DNA from: Humidesulfovibrio sp.
Lineage (GTDB): Bacteria > Desulfobacterota > Desulfovibrionia > Desulfovibrionales > Desulfovibrionaceae
Length of the DNA: 64,000 nt
Assembly (NCBI RefSeq): GCF_030689645.1
Contig: NZ_JAUYFU010000086.1
Location: 1 to 64,000, forward strand
Reading direction: 5' to 3'
Shown one piece after another: positions 19,226 to 30,581 of the stretch. Below the pieces are notes generated by a model. It did not search any database. It was not told the origin of the DNA and saw nothing but the letters and a program-made list of their open reading frames with translations. Each line of letters starts with the position of its first letter. Position 1 is the stretch's first letter. A program made the translations under genes and the position numbers.

Positions 19226-19906
19226 TTATTCCACGTCGACGCTTTCGCCGGGCTGAATGCTCACGAGGTTGACTCCCGGCGCGTGCTCCTTGAGGGCCGT
19301 TGCAAAGGCTTCGGTATTTTGCGCAAGGACGGGAAAGGTGCCCCAGTGCATGGGCGCGACGTTTCGGCAGCCTAGGAACGAACAGGCTACTGCAGCCTCG
19401 GCTGCGTCCATGGTGAACCAGCCGCCGATGGGCAAAACGGCCAGGTCGATGTCGAAGAAGCGGCGGAACAGCTTCATGTCCGAGAACAGGGCTGTGTCGC
19501 CGGAATGATAGGCGCAGAATCCGCCGGGGAAGGTCATGATGTAGCCTGCGGGCGAGCCCGTTGGCGCGGAATGGATGGCCTGGACCATCTTCACATGCAC
19601 TCCGGCTGCCACCACTGTGCCGCCAATATTCATGCCCAGGATCTGCGCGCCGGGCACTCCCTGCTCCTGCATTTTCGCCGCAAGGTCGAAAATGCACACC
19701 AGCTTGGCGCCTGTGGCCTTGCAGATGACCACGGTCTGGCCGATGTGGTCGCCATGGTCGTGGGTCAGCAGCACCGCGTCGATCTTGCCCACGGCCTGCC
19801 AGTCCGAAGGGGCCTTTGGGTTGCCCTCAAAGAACGGGTCGATGAGCACCCGCACGCCGTCCGCTTCAAACAGGAAATTGGAATGGCCGAACCAGGTAAG
19901 CTTCAT
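19226..19906 (-). CDS. UPF0173-type metal-dependent hydrolase (MBL fold)
   Basis: MKLTWFGHSNFLFEADGVRVLIDPFFEGNPKAP, LTHDHGDHIG. Confidence 0.88.
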   Translation of the reverse strand: MKLTWFGHSNFLFEADGVRVLIDPFFEGNPKAPSDWQAVGKIDAVLLTHDHGDHIGQTVVICKATGAKLVCIFDLAAKMQEQGVPGAQILGMNIGGTVVAAGVHVKMVQAIHSAPTGSPAGYIMTFPGGFCAYHSGDTALFSDMKLFRRFFDIDLAVLPIGGWFTMDAAEAAVACSFLGCRNVAPMHWGTFPVLAQNTEAFATALKEHAPGVNLVSIQPGESVDVE

Positions 19907-19919
19907 GGCCGTGTCCCCC

Positions 19920-20486
19920 TTATTCTCCCCAGCGCTTGAACAGATCGTGGCCGATGTCCATCTGGTCGAGCACGCGCCCGGCCAGTTGGTTCACCATGTC
20001 CTCAATGGTCTTGGGCTTATGGTAGAAGCCGGGGCTGGCTGGCACGATGTCCGCGCCGGCCTCTTTGGCCGCGAGCATGTTCTTGATGTGGATGAGGCTT
20101 AAGGGGGTCTCGCGTGTGACCAGGATCAGGCGCTTGCCTTCCTTAAGCGTCACGTCCGCTGCGCGGTGGATGAGGTTGGTGCCGAAGCCCTGGGCGATGG
20201 CCGCTAGGCTCGCCATGGAGCAGGGGCAGACGATCATGCCTGCATGACGCCAGGAGCCGCTGGCCGGACCAGCCGCGATGTCTTTCTCAGAGTACGACGT
20301 GTGCGCTAAGGCCGTCAGATCCTCAGGCCGGAAGTCCGACTCCAGAGCGATGACTTTTTTCGCTGCTTCCGAAAGGATCAGGTGCAGTTCGACGTCCGGG
20401 CTCGCACTCAGGGCGCGGGCGATGGCCATGGCGTACTGCGGGCCGCTGGCTCCGGTCACAGCGAGGAGAATGCGTCGTGTGGTCAT
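19920..20486 (-). CDS. ubiX: UbiX-family flavin prenyltransferase
   Basis: RRILLAVTGASGPQYAMAIARAL and PCSMASLAAIAQGFGTNLIHRAADVTLKEGKRLILVTRETPLS. Confidence 0.93.
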   Translation of the reverse strand: MTTRRILLAVTGASGPQYAMAIARALSASPDVELHLILSEAAKKVIALESDFRPEDLTALAHTSYSEKDIAAGPASGSWRHAGMIVCPCSMASLAAIAQGFGTNLIHRAADVTLKEGKRLILVTRETPLSLIHIKNMLAAKEAGADIVPASPGFYHKPKTIEDMVNQLAGRVLDQMDIGHDLFKRWGE

Positions 20487-20610
20487 GGTTCCCTTTCGCC
20501 GGTCTTTCATTTTCCGGCAATTTACAGAGTAAGAAAACTCTGCGTGATTTGCAATGCGTGGCGGCGATTGAGGTACGGTGATTCGGTGTGTTTCCGGCGC
20601 AGCGTGGCTG

Positions 20611-21438
20611 TTATTGCCAGAGCCCGGCCTGCTCGCACTTCTGCTTGACCATGGGATTCTCGTTGCTCTGCAAGGCTTCGATGCGTTTGGCGCGGGTGCA
20701 TTCCCACTGGTCCACGGGGTGCATCCGGTCCCAGGCGTCCATCAACTGCTCTTGCTGGCGGCTCATCTCAAATCGCGGGTAGGCCCAGGCCATGTACTTT
20801 ACGCTGCGGGCGATTGTGCCCCGTGCGTGCTCTGGTGGTTCGACCTTGTTCCCTTCGATCTTCACCGCGCAAGAACCGAAGGTGTTCGGCGTTCCGGGAA
20901 GCATCGCATAGTTGAAGTTGCTGCGCATGGCGTTCACCGCGCCGATGGCCGGGTAGAGATTGTACATGTCCGCCTGCATCAGCCGGTATTCCTTGCTGAC
21001 CCTCTCCGCGCATTTTCTGCCCTTGAACGGGCCGCGCTTGTCTTGACATTCTGGGGCGCCATCGCGCCATTCCGAAAACGTGCGGCCAAAGTTTTCCGCT
21101 GGAACCACGTGCTCCCACTCGATCCGGGAGGCCCGGGCCTTGTGCTTTGCCGCGGTGAACCCAGGCGGAAGGCTTACGGCGCCGTCCGCATCAAAGGAAG
21201 CCTGGCAATACAGGGTGGTGCGGTGGTCGTGGTAAACGAGGCGCTCAAGCTTCCGCTTGGCGTCTTGGAAAGAGTCCTCGCGCGTGTTGCCCCTGGGCTG
21301 GGCGATCTCCTGAGGCTTCTGCTTGGCTTTGCGCTCCTTGTCCGTGTCGCCGCAGGACAACAGGGCGAGGGCCGCCAGCAGGCACGCCAGCAGCGTGGCG
21401 AGGCGTCTCGCGGCTTGGGCGGCTGCGTTTGGCGTCAT
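20611..21438 (-). CDS. endonuclease I family protein, predicted lipoprotein
   Basis: RIEWEHVVPAENFGRTF...YNLYPAIGAVNAMRSNFNYAMLPG; lipobox-like LLSC in signal segment. Confidence 0.85.
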   Translation of the reverse strand: MTPNAAAQAARRLATLLACLLAALALLSCGDTDKERKAKQKPQEIAQPRGNTREDSFQDAKRKLERLVYHDHRTTLYCQASFDADGAVSLPPGFTAAKHKARASRIEWEHVVPAENFGRTFSEWRDGAPECQDKRGPFKGRKCAERVSKEYRLMQADMYNLYPAIGAVNAMRSNFNYAMLPGTPNTFGSCAVKIEGNKVEPPEHARGTIARSVKYMAWAYPRFEMSRQQEQLMDAWDRMHPVDQWECTRAKRIEALQSNENPMVKQKCEQAGLWQ

Positions 21439-21490
21439 CTGGGGCTCCGGCTGGTGAGTGGGTTGGGGAGGAGGGGATGCCTCCGGCGGC

Positions 21491-21644
21491 CAGGGGGCAT
21501 GCGCCCCCTGGACCCGCAGGCCATCGTTCCGGGGCAAGGCCCCGGAACGATGGGACAGGTCAGGTCATGGCGGCAGGGGGTGATGCCGTGTTTAAATGGG
21601 CACGCCCCCCCCTAATGGGATCCCAAAGGGCGAATGCCCTTTGG
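21491..21644. repeat. cluster of three REP-like palindromes
   Basis: CCAGGGGGC-ATGC-GCCCCCTGG (21491-21512); ATCGTTCCGGG-n-CCCGGAACGAT (21524-21551); CCAAAGGGC-GAAT-GCCCTTTGG (21623-21644). Confidence 0.75.
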
Positions 21645-21673
21645 CCCCCGGAGGGTATTCTCTTCTCTTCCCG

Positions 21674-23119
21674 TTACAGCCCCAGATCCTTCCACAGCGC
21701 GTCGATGCGGGACTTGACGCCCTCGTCCATGTGCAGGGTGTCCGGCCACTCGCGGTGGTGTCCGTCCTCCGGGCCTTTCTTGGTGGCGTCGATGCCCATC
21801 TTTCCGCCGTAGAAGGCCAGGGGAGAAGCATGGTCCAGGGCGTCCAGCGGGCCGTCGAGGATGGCGATGTCGCGCCTGGGGTCCACGTTGTTGCCGATGC
21901 GCCAGAGCACCTCGGACACGTTCTGCACGTTGATGTTCTTGTCCACCACCACGATGATCTTGGTGAACATCATCTGGCCCATGCCCCACAGGGCGTACAT
22001 GACCTTGCGGGCTTGGCCGGGGTAGCGCTTGTCGATGGAGACGAAGCAGAGGTTGTGGAACACGCCCTCCAGGGGCAGGTTCATGTCCACGATTTCCGGC
22101 AGCTGCTTCTTGATGAGCGGCAGGAACAGGCGCTCCGTGGCCTTGCCCATGAAGCAGTCCTCCATGGGCGGGGGGCCGACGAGGGTGGCCGGGTAGATGG
22201 CGTCGTGCCTGTGGGTCAGGGCGGTGACGTGGAACACCGGGTAGTTGTCGGCCAGGGAGTAGTAGCCCGTGTGGTCACCGAAGGGGCCTTCGCGGCGGCG
22301 CTCGCCCGGATCAACGTAGCCTTCCAGCACGAACTGGCTGGTGGCGGGCACTTCGAGGTCCACGGTCTTGCACTTCACCAGCTCCACCGGCTGGTTGCGC
22401 AGGAACCCGGCGAAGAGCATCTCGTCGATCTCGTCGGGGATGGGCGCGGTTGCTGCGTAGGTCACTGCCGGATCCGGGCCGATGGCCACGGCGACCTCAA
22501 GGCGTTTGCCAGCCTTCTCGGCCAAGTGGTAGTGATAGGCCCCGCCCTTGTGGCGGTGCCAGTGCATTCCGGTTGTGTTTTTGTCGAACACCTGCATGCG
22601 GTACATGCCTGCGTTGCGCACCCCGGTTTCCGGATTCTTTGTGAACACCACGGGCAGGGTGATGAACGGGCCGGCATCGCCCGGCCAGGTGGTCAGCACG
22701 GGCATGATGGACAGGTCCACCTGGTCGCCGGTGTAGACGACATCCTGGCAGCAGCCCTTCTTCACGTGGTCTGGGAAGATGTTCGTGAGCTTGGAGAGCT
22801 TGGGGATCATCTGCAGCTTTTTGATGATGCCGTCAGGCCGCTCGATCTCCAGGTACTCGTGGATTCGTTCACCCAGGGCGTCCAGATTCTCGGAATCCAG
22901 CGCCATGTTCATGCGCACATAGGAGCCGTACATGTTGGTAAGAACCGGAAATTTCGAACCCTTCGCCTTTTCGAACAGCAGGGCCGGGCCGAATTTCTTG
23001 CTTACGCGGTCTGTCACCTCAGCTATCTCGAGGTTGGGGTCCAGCTCGGCATCGATGCGCTTCAGTTCGCCTTTGCGGTCAAGATGCTTGAGAAATTCCT
23101 GTAAATCCTTGTAGGGCAT
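21674..23119 (-). CDS. ubiD: UbiD-family (prenylated-FMN) decarboxylase
   Basis: MPYKDLQEFLKHLDRKGELKRIDAELDPNLEIAEVTDRV; GMYRMQVFDKNTTGMHWHRHKGGA. Confidence 0.93.
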   Translation of the reverse strand: MPYKDLQEFLKHLDRKGELKRIDAELDPNLEIAEVTDRVSKKFGPALLFEKAKGSKFPVLTNMYGSYVRMNMALDSENLDALGERIHEYLEIERPDGIIKKLQMIPKLSKLTNIFPDHVKKGCCQDVVYTGDQVDLSIMPVLTTWPGDAGPFITLPVVFTKNPETGVRNAGMYRMQVFDKNTTGMHWHRHKGGAYHYHLAEKAGKRLEVAVAIGPDPAVTYAATAPIPDEIDEMLFAGFLRNQPVELVKCKTVDLEVPATSQFVLEGYVDPGERRREGPFGDHTGYYSLADNYPVFHVTALTHRHDAIYPATLVGPPPMEDCFMGKATERLFLPLIKKQLPEIVDMNLPLEGVFHNLCFVSIDKRYPGQARKVMYALWGMGQMMFTKIIVVVDKNINVQNVSEVLWRIGNNVDPRRDIAILDGPLDALDHASPLAFYGGKMGIDATKKGPEDGHHREWPDTLHMDEGVKSRIDALWKDLGL

Positions 23120-23292
23120 GGAGTCCTCGTAGGTTTATGTTTCTCGCACACTATCAAAGGCGAACCCAGTCTGACAAGGGAGCAGGCTGCAACCGAGATG
23201 CCCCTTGACAGTGTAAAAACAAAAATTTAAACAATGTTTAACGGGTGTGTGATCCCTTAACGGCCCTTTTTATGCCAAAGATGGAGAACGCC

Positions 23293-23931
23293 ATGACCAT
23301 GCAGTCTGATTCTGGAACCAAGGCGCGGCTGCTTGCGGCCGCTCGGGTGCAGTTCGCCCTGCACGGCGGCAAGGAGGCCACGGTGCGTGACATCTGCGCC
23401 CAGGCCGGGGCCAATGTCGCCGCTGTAAATTACCACTTCGGCGGCAAGGAAAAGCTGTTCATGGCGGTGCTCATGGCCTTTCTGGACGAAGCCCAGGCCA
23501 AGTACCCGGTGCATATGGGGCTTGGGCCGGATGCTTCGCCCCAGGAGCGCCTCAAGGCCTACATCCGCTCCTTGCTGTACCGCCTCATGGGCGATGGCGA
23601 TCCGGTGAACGAGAGGCTGGGGCAGCTTTTGAGCGCGGAATTCATCGAGCCCTCTGAACATTTTGAGATTGTCACCGAGCGCCACGTAGCCCCCCATCAT
23701 GAGGCCCTTCTCGGCATTCTGCGCGAACTCTTGCCTGATGCGGAGGGGCGCACCATTCATCTGTGCGCAGCCGGGGTGGTGGGGCATTGCCTGCTTTTTG
23801 ACAACGCTAAGCAGGTCATACGCACCCTGTACCCCGAAATTGCGCTGGAGAAGCTTGGCGTTGAACTGGTGGCGGACTTCGTGTTTCGCTATGCCCAGGC
23901 AGGCATCTCCCGTATGGGCGAACCCACCTAA
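23293..23931 (+). CDS. TetR/AcrR-family transcriptional regulator with CerR-type C-terminal domain
   Basis: TKARLLAAARVQFALHGGKEATVRDICAQAGANVAAVNYHFGGKEKLF HTH; start codon ambiguous (ORF opens at 23245). Confidence 0.87.
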   Translation: MTMQSDSGTKARLLAAARVQFALHGGKEATVRDICAQAGANVAAVNYHFGGKEKLFMAVLMAFLDEAQAKYPVHMGLGPDASPQERLKAYIRSLLYRLMGDGDPVNERLGQLLSAEFIEPSEHFEIVTERHVAPHHEALLGILRELLPDAEGRTIHLCAAGVVGHCLLFDNAKQVIRTLYPEIALEKLGVELVADFVFRYAQAGISRMGEPT

Positions 23932-23963
23932 AAAACATGCGTGTTGAATGTTTCGCAAAAGCG

Positions 23964-23996
23964 ACCCCCCTGCCTGGGCGTTTCAGGCAGGGGGGT
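23964..23996 (+). terminator. rho-independent terminator
   Basis: ACCCCCCTGCCTG-GGCGTTT-CAGGCAGGGGGGT. Confidence 0.75.
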
Positions 23997-24064
23997 CTTG
24001 AGTTTGGGCGGGCGTGCAGGTCCCTCTTCCCGGACGCCCGCGCCGCAAGGGAGGGGAGAGTTTT

Positions 24065-25995
<1,931 letters not shown>

Positions 25996-26041
25996 GCTGC
26001 CTCCGATGAGATTGGATTGAAACGGCCTTTGCATGTCTAGG

Positions 26042-26056
26042 GCAAGAACTGAGCCA
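26042..26056 (-). promoter_or_regulatory. sigma-54 (-24/-12) promoter for amtB-glnK
   Basis: Reverse strand TGGCTC-AGTTC-TTGC; GG and GC separated by 10 nt. Confidence 0.7.
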
Positions 26057-26925
26057 ATGATGTAATTATGAGAAATCATAGGTTATGTTTGATAATTTGG
26101 AAAACTCTCCTGTCACAAAAAATTACATTATTGTTGTTTTTTGTACTTTTCTGTAGATATGTTCTTGCTCACTATGTTTGGTGTCACGCTTAACAGACAA
26201 AGATAATGCACTTATATAGTTCGATTTTATGTTCTAGTTATTAATTGTGCACACTAAGAGTAGTACGCTGGTTCAAGGTTTCTCTCCTTTTTTTGGTATA
26301 TTTTGATGTTGGGCTGCTTTTCCTGCTTCCGAATGGTGTGTGTCGGTTAATGTCCATAATTAAAAGGAATATTGAGAGCCTGCCTTGTGGATTGTCTCGA
26401 ATATGCAGGGGTGATTTTCCTGTTGATATTTTTTGTGACTATTACGTAAATGTGTAATGTGCGAGATCTGTTGCTTTGAATACCTCGAAATCTGTCTTTT
26501 GTCTGATTCGTGTTGTCTGCGCTCGTCGTCATCGTTTAAGCGTGTGGCGACATTTGTCTGTTCCGTTCGAACGGTAAGGAGTGCGCCTGCCGCAATGCCC
26601 CGATTTTTGTTCCCTCGCCGCGAGATCTAGGCTATCAGCCCTGAAAGCGGGGCGCGGGCTTGACTTCTGCGCCCTGAGCATCATTTTCCCATAGAGATGC
26701 AGCAACTCTGTGCCGCCAGGGGCATGGTGTGCTTTGATTGTGGGCCTCGCCGGATTGTTACGGGTATCGAATTGCTGAGATTTGTTTTTCGATATTCTTT
26801 GACGCGCTGAGCGTCGCGCTGGTTGGATGTGTCTCACGTATTTTGCGCTAGCCTGTTTCTTGGGGTTTTACAAAACCCTTTGGGTAGGATATTTAAAAAG
26901 TCAGCCAAACCCTCTGGAGGACATC

Positions 26926-27216
26926 ATGCTTGGCGAACTCTTTCAGCCCATGCATCTGCTTTTGATCCTGGTCATCGCCTTGTTGCTGTTCGGTCCCGGC
27001 AAGCTGCCGCAGATCGCCGCCAATATGGGCAAAAGCATTCGTGAGTTCAAATCCGCGCTTTCAGCGCCCGATGAAGTGAAGGTTGCGGCTCCGCCTCAGC
27101 AGGCAGAGGCCCAGCCTCAAGCGGCACAGCCTGCGCAGGCTGCTGCTCAGCCCGTGCAGCCCCCTCAGGCAGCTGCACAGGCAGAGGCTCCGAAGCAGGA
27201 GCAGAAGAGCGCGTAA
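26926..27216 (+). CDS. tatA: Sec-independent translocase TatA/E
   Basis: MLGELFQPMHLLLILVIALLLFGPGKLPQIAANMGKSIREFKSAL. Confidence 0.92.
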   Translation: MLGELFQPMHLLLILVIALLLFGPGKLPQIAANMGKSIREFKSALSAPDEVKVAAPPQQAEAQPQAAQPAQAAAQPVQPPQAAAQAEAPKQEQKSA

Positions 27217-27259
27217 GTGGCTTACGACCTTTCGAGTTTATGGGTTCCCGTAGGAAAAA

Positions 27260-27298
27260 ACCCGGGCCAGACAACCGTGAGTCACGGCTGGCCCGGGT
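27260..27298 (-). terminator. strong compound hairpin with T-run on the minus strand
   Basis: ACCCGGGCCAG...CTGGCCCGGGT with nested CCGTGA-G-TCACGG; A-tract precedes it on plus strand. Confidence 0.6.
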
Positions 27299-27305
27299 CA
27301 CTTGA

Positions 27306-27902
27306 TTGCAACGTCTGTTTCTTAAAGCCTGGAGCCGCCGCGTGGATCTGACATCTCTGCTTTCCACCTACGGTTACCTGGCCCTGTTCATCGGCACATT
27401 TCTCGAAGGTGAGACCATACTCATTATTGCGGGGTTCGCTGCCTATAACGGGCACATGTCGTTGCCCCTGGCTATTCTGGTGGCGTTTGTCGGCAGCTTT
27501 GCGGGTGACCAGACGGCCTTCTACGTGGGGCGCTACAATAAAAAGTTCCTGGAGACGCGGCTCAAGAAATGGGAATGCCGCATTGAAAAGGTGCACCGGC
27601 TGCTGGAAAAGCACCAGGTGCTGGTACTGATTTCATTCCGTTTCTTCTACGGCTTCCGAAATGTCACGCCCTTTGCCGTGGGCACCAGCAATATTTCGCC
27701 GCTGCGCTTCTTTTGTTTGAATGGCATTGGCGCGGCTATCTGGGCCGTGTCCTTCGGCGTTGGCGGCTACTATCTTGGCGACGTGCTGGAACGCTTTCTT
27801 CAAGATGCGAAGTGGTATGTCGCGGGCGGTCTGCTCGGAATTCTGGCAGCTTTCTGGATTATTAAGACCGTAAGAAGCCGGTTGCGCAAGTCTCGTTGCT
27901 AG
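27306..27902 (+). CDS. DedA-family membrane protein
   Basis: GYLALFIGTFLEGETILIIAGFAAYNG, GDQTAFYVGRY, FRFFYGFRNVTPFAVG; true start may be internal (around 27342). Confidence 0.88.
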   Translation: MQRLFLKAWSRRVDLTSLLSTYGYLALFIGTFLEGETILIIAGFAAYNGHMSLPLAILVAFVGSFAGDQTAFYVGRYNKKFLETRLKKWECRIEKVHRLLEKHQVLVLISFRFFYGFRNVTPFAVGTSNISPLRFFCLNGIGAAIWAVSFGVGGYYLGDVLERFLQDAKWYVAGGLLGILAAFWIIKTVRSRLRKSRC

Positions 27903-27909
27903 CAGGCGT

Positions 27910-28680
27910 TCAGGGCTTGTCCGAGCGGCCTGGGCCGATGCTGCCGCCGCCCTTGTGGGCCGGGGCCTCCGGAACCACGCCGAGGGCCGCCCACAGGGAG
28001 AACGTCTCCAGGCTTGGCGCGCTTATTCCTTTCATTATCTCTTCTACGCTTCCCGACGCCGCGCCGTGATACGACTGCGTGAGGCTCCTGTTTGTCGTCA
28101 GAACGCCTCCGCGTAACGCCACACCAGCCATAAGCCCGACTCCATCGGTAAAAGCCATGACGGGCCGCTCCTCGGTGAGCGATCCCCGACTGGTCTCTTC
28201 GCGCACGCCAAGAATGTCGTATTTGGCCGAGGCATCGAAATTCAGCCCGCTGTCCAGCAGGCGCTCCAGCATCTCGTCCTCCATTATGGTCAGCACCAGC
28301 CGAGACTTTTCGAGTCCGGCCTGGAAGCCATAGCCCGCTCCTCCAACGGTTACGAATACCGGCGCTCCCCAGCCTCCGTCCGCTCTGCGGGCAACCAGCA
28401 CGCCATTGCCGCCATGCACGGAATAGACGAATCCGGCCTGATACAGGTTCGGCAACACGATGATGGCGCGCGCGCCATCTATTGCTGCGTCGAGCATCTT
28501 GTCGTTCGTGCTCTGGCGAAGCTCGCGCAGTGCTTGTGCAGAGTTTTCCAAGATTGAGGCCGCTTGCGAGATGTGGGCAGGGGGTGTTTGCGAAGAGGAA
28601 GAGGGAGGCGCCTGGCGTTGGACTGCACATGCGGAAAGAGCGGCAAATCCGCAGAGGGCCAGGGGCAGCAGGCTGCGCAC
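27910..28680 (-). CDS. SYLF-domain (lipid-binding/YSC84-like) lipoprotein
   Basis: AIIVLPNLYQAGFVYSVHGGNGVLVARR...GVALRGGVLTTNR; signal with FAALSAC. Confidence 0.82.
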   Translation of the reverse strand: MRSLLPLALCGFAALSACAVQRQAPPSSSSQTPPAHISQAASILENSAQALRELRQSTNDKMLDAAIDGARAIIVLPNLYQAGFVYSVHGGNGVLVARRADGGWGAPVFVTVGGAGYGFQAGLEKSRLVLTIMEDEMLERLLDSGLNFDASAKYDILGVREETSRGSLTEERPVMAFTDGVGLMAGVALRGGVLTTNRSLTQSYHGAASGSVEEIMKGISAPSLETFSLWAALGVVPEAPAHKGGGSIGPGRSDKP

Positions 28681-28698
28681 GGCGGTTCTCCTCCTGGG

Positions 28699-29082
28699 TT
28701 ACGTCGTAAGGTTGGCCAGGGCGGTCAAGCGGTGGTCGGCTTCAATGTTTCTTGCGGATTGCGGGGCTTCCAGGATTTCCCGCAGCAGATCCACCCCGTC
28801 CAGCAGGCTCTGGCAGACCTCCGGTTCGGCGGACAAGCGGCCAGACCGCAACATGTCCAGCACATTTTCGAGCCGGTGCGCGGCGGTCTCCACCTGGCGC
28901 AGCCCAAGCAGGTTTGCCCCGGCCTTCACGGAGTGGGCGTCGCGGAACACTGCGTTCAGCAAATTTGTGGAAGGGGTGGCCGGTTCGCGCTCCAGCTCCA
29001 GCAGCCCCTTTTCCAGGGAGCTGATGCGCACCGCGCTTTCCTCGGCAAAGGCGGCCAGCACTTCCGGGTCGTGGTCAAACAT
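28699..29082 (-). CDS. Hpt-domain phosphotransfer protein
   Basis: LNAVFRDAHSVKAGANLLGLRQVETAAHRLENVLDMLR. Confidence 0.85.
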   Translation of the reverse strand: MFDHDPEVLAAFAEESAVRISSLEKGLLELEREPATPSTNLLNAVFRDAHSVKAGANLLGLRQVETAAHRLENVLDMLRSGRLSAEPEVCQSLLDGVDLLREILEAPQSARNIEADHRLTALANLTT

Positions 29083-30040
29083 TGTTCAGGCCCCGTTTGG
29101 CTTCGCGGGCAGCAACCAACTGCATTGCCATTTCCGGCAGGCGCTCCAGGTCTGGCTTGGCCACCTGCATGTCCGCGCCCACGCTGTCGCCCTTGTGGCG
29201 AAGCTCGTCGGTGATGATGGAAGAATAGAGGATCACGGGCACATCGCGCAGTATCGGATCGCGTTTGAGGAACTTGGTGAGGCTGAAGCCGTCCATGAGG
29301 GGCATCTCGATGTCCGAGATGAGGATGTCCAGAAAGTCCGAGACTGGCCGGTTCTCTGCCTGGGCGCGGGCGGCCAGTTCACGCAGGGAGGTTTGGGCTT
29401 CTTGGCCGTTGCCCACCACTGTGGGCGTGATGCCGGAGCGCTCCAATGTTTTTTTGAGCATCAGGCGGATGGTGGCGGAGTCATCTGCCACCAGGGCCTT
29501 GAGTTCGCGCGGGGCCATGAACTCCGCCGGCGCGGTGAAGTCGATGTCGTCGGGTGAAAGGTCGGCGATGATGGTTTCAAGGTCGAGGAGCTGTATGAAG
29601 TGCCCCTCGCGCTCCACGAGGCCGATGATGGCTTGGGTGCAGGCCTGGGGCATGTAGCCGCTCGGCGGGATTACTTCCGGCCAGCCAACGCGGTGAATGC
29701 CAGTGACTCCGGAGACCACGAAGCCTGTGACGGTCTTGCTGAACTCGGTGACGATGATGTTGTCGCGTGGGGCTGCAGCCTTCTTGATGCCGAGCCATAC
29801 AGAGAGGTCGATGACGGGCAGTATGTGGCTGCGCAACGGGATGAGGCCCCGGAAGCTGGGATGTGAGGCTCCTGGCTGGGGCTCCAGGTGCGGGCTCTCG
29901 ATGACCTCCATGACCTTGGCGACGTTGACGCCGAAGGAGTGGCGTTGCTCGCCGTTGTTTTGGCCGGAATCGCCATCGATATGGAACTCAAGGATTTCCA
30001 GCTCGTTGGTGCCGGTTTCCAGCAGGATTCCGGTGTCCAT
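29075..30040 (-). CDS. cheV: CheV-type chemotaxis protein (CheW domain + receiver)
   Basis: CheW-like N-terminus (RGLIPLRSHILPVIDLSVWLG) and receiver (LVADDSATIRLMLKKTL...LISDIEMPLMDGFSLT). Confidence 0.9.
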   Translation of the reverse strand: MDTGILLETGTNELEILEFHIDGDSGQNNGEQRHSFGVNVAKVMEVIESPHLEPQPGASHPSFRGLIPLRSHILPVIDLSVWLGIKKAAAPRDNIIVTEFSKTVTGFVVSGVTGIHRVGWPEVIPPSGYMPQACTQAIIGLVEREGHFIQLLDLETIIADLSPDDIDFTAPAEFMAPRELKALVADDSATIRLMLKKTLERSGITPTVVGNGQEAQTSLRELAARAQAENRPVSDFLDILISDIEMPLMDGFSLTKFLKRDPILRDVPVILYSSIITDELRHKGDSVGADMQVAKPDLERLPEMAMQLVAAREAKRGLNNV

Positions 30041-30581
30041 GGTGGGCTCCCGTGTTGGGGTCATGAAGGTTGATCTTGCAACTTTGTACGCTGCCCCAAC
30101 GCAGCTGTAAAGCATCACGTCTGTCGCATAGGGGCACGTCCGCAGGCCTAACCAGACAGACAAGCAACCGGTGAGAAGGGCTTCGGAAGGGATGCCCAGG
30201 ATCAACCTTGTTTCTGCGCTTGGCGGGTTCCGAAGCGCAGTGCCGATCATAGGCGCTGCGCAAGCTCGGCAGGCAGCGCGTTGGTTGGTGGGAGTATTTC
30301 AACTTTAGGTTCTCAATGTAATCTAGGCTGTGCGCTGCCTCGTCATGTTGAAAGTCAGGCTCTGGTATTTGCGCATGCAGTGGTTCTGCTACTTCTGTCT
30401 TTTTCCGCTAGAAAATATGCGATACCTGTATTGCTATTGTTTGTTTGTCGGTATACCTTGGCTTAACGCTCTGCCCTCCGGCTGGGTACGTGTCGCCAGC
30501 CCAGAGTCTTGGCGCCATGCTGGCGCTGGAACAGGGGATGTCACCACAGCATTGCATAACTTCAGAAAGGAGGAACAGGAT

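Noticed and set aside
26245-26457. 70-aa ORF in the AT-rich island
   Set aside because: No RBS or motif; short ORF of a size expected by chance
26827-26925. N-terminal extension of TatA in the ORF track
   Set aside because: TatA family proteins begin at the MLGELFQP-type start; an RBS (GGAGG) lies just before 26926
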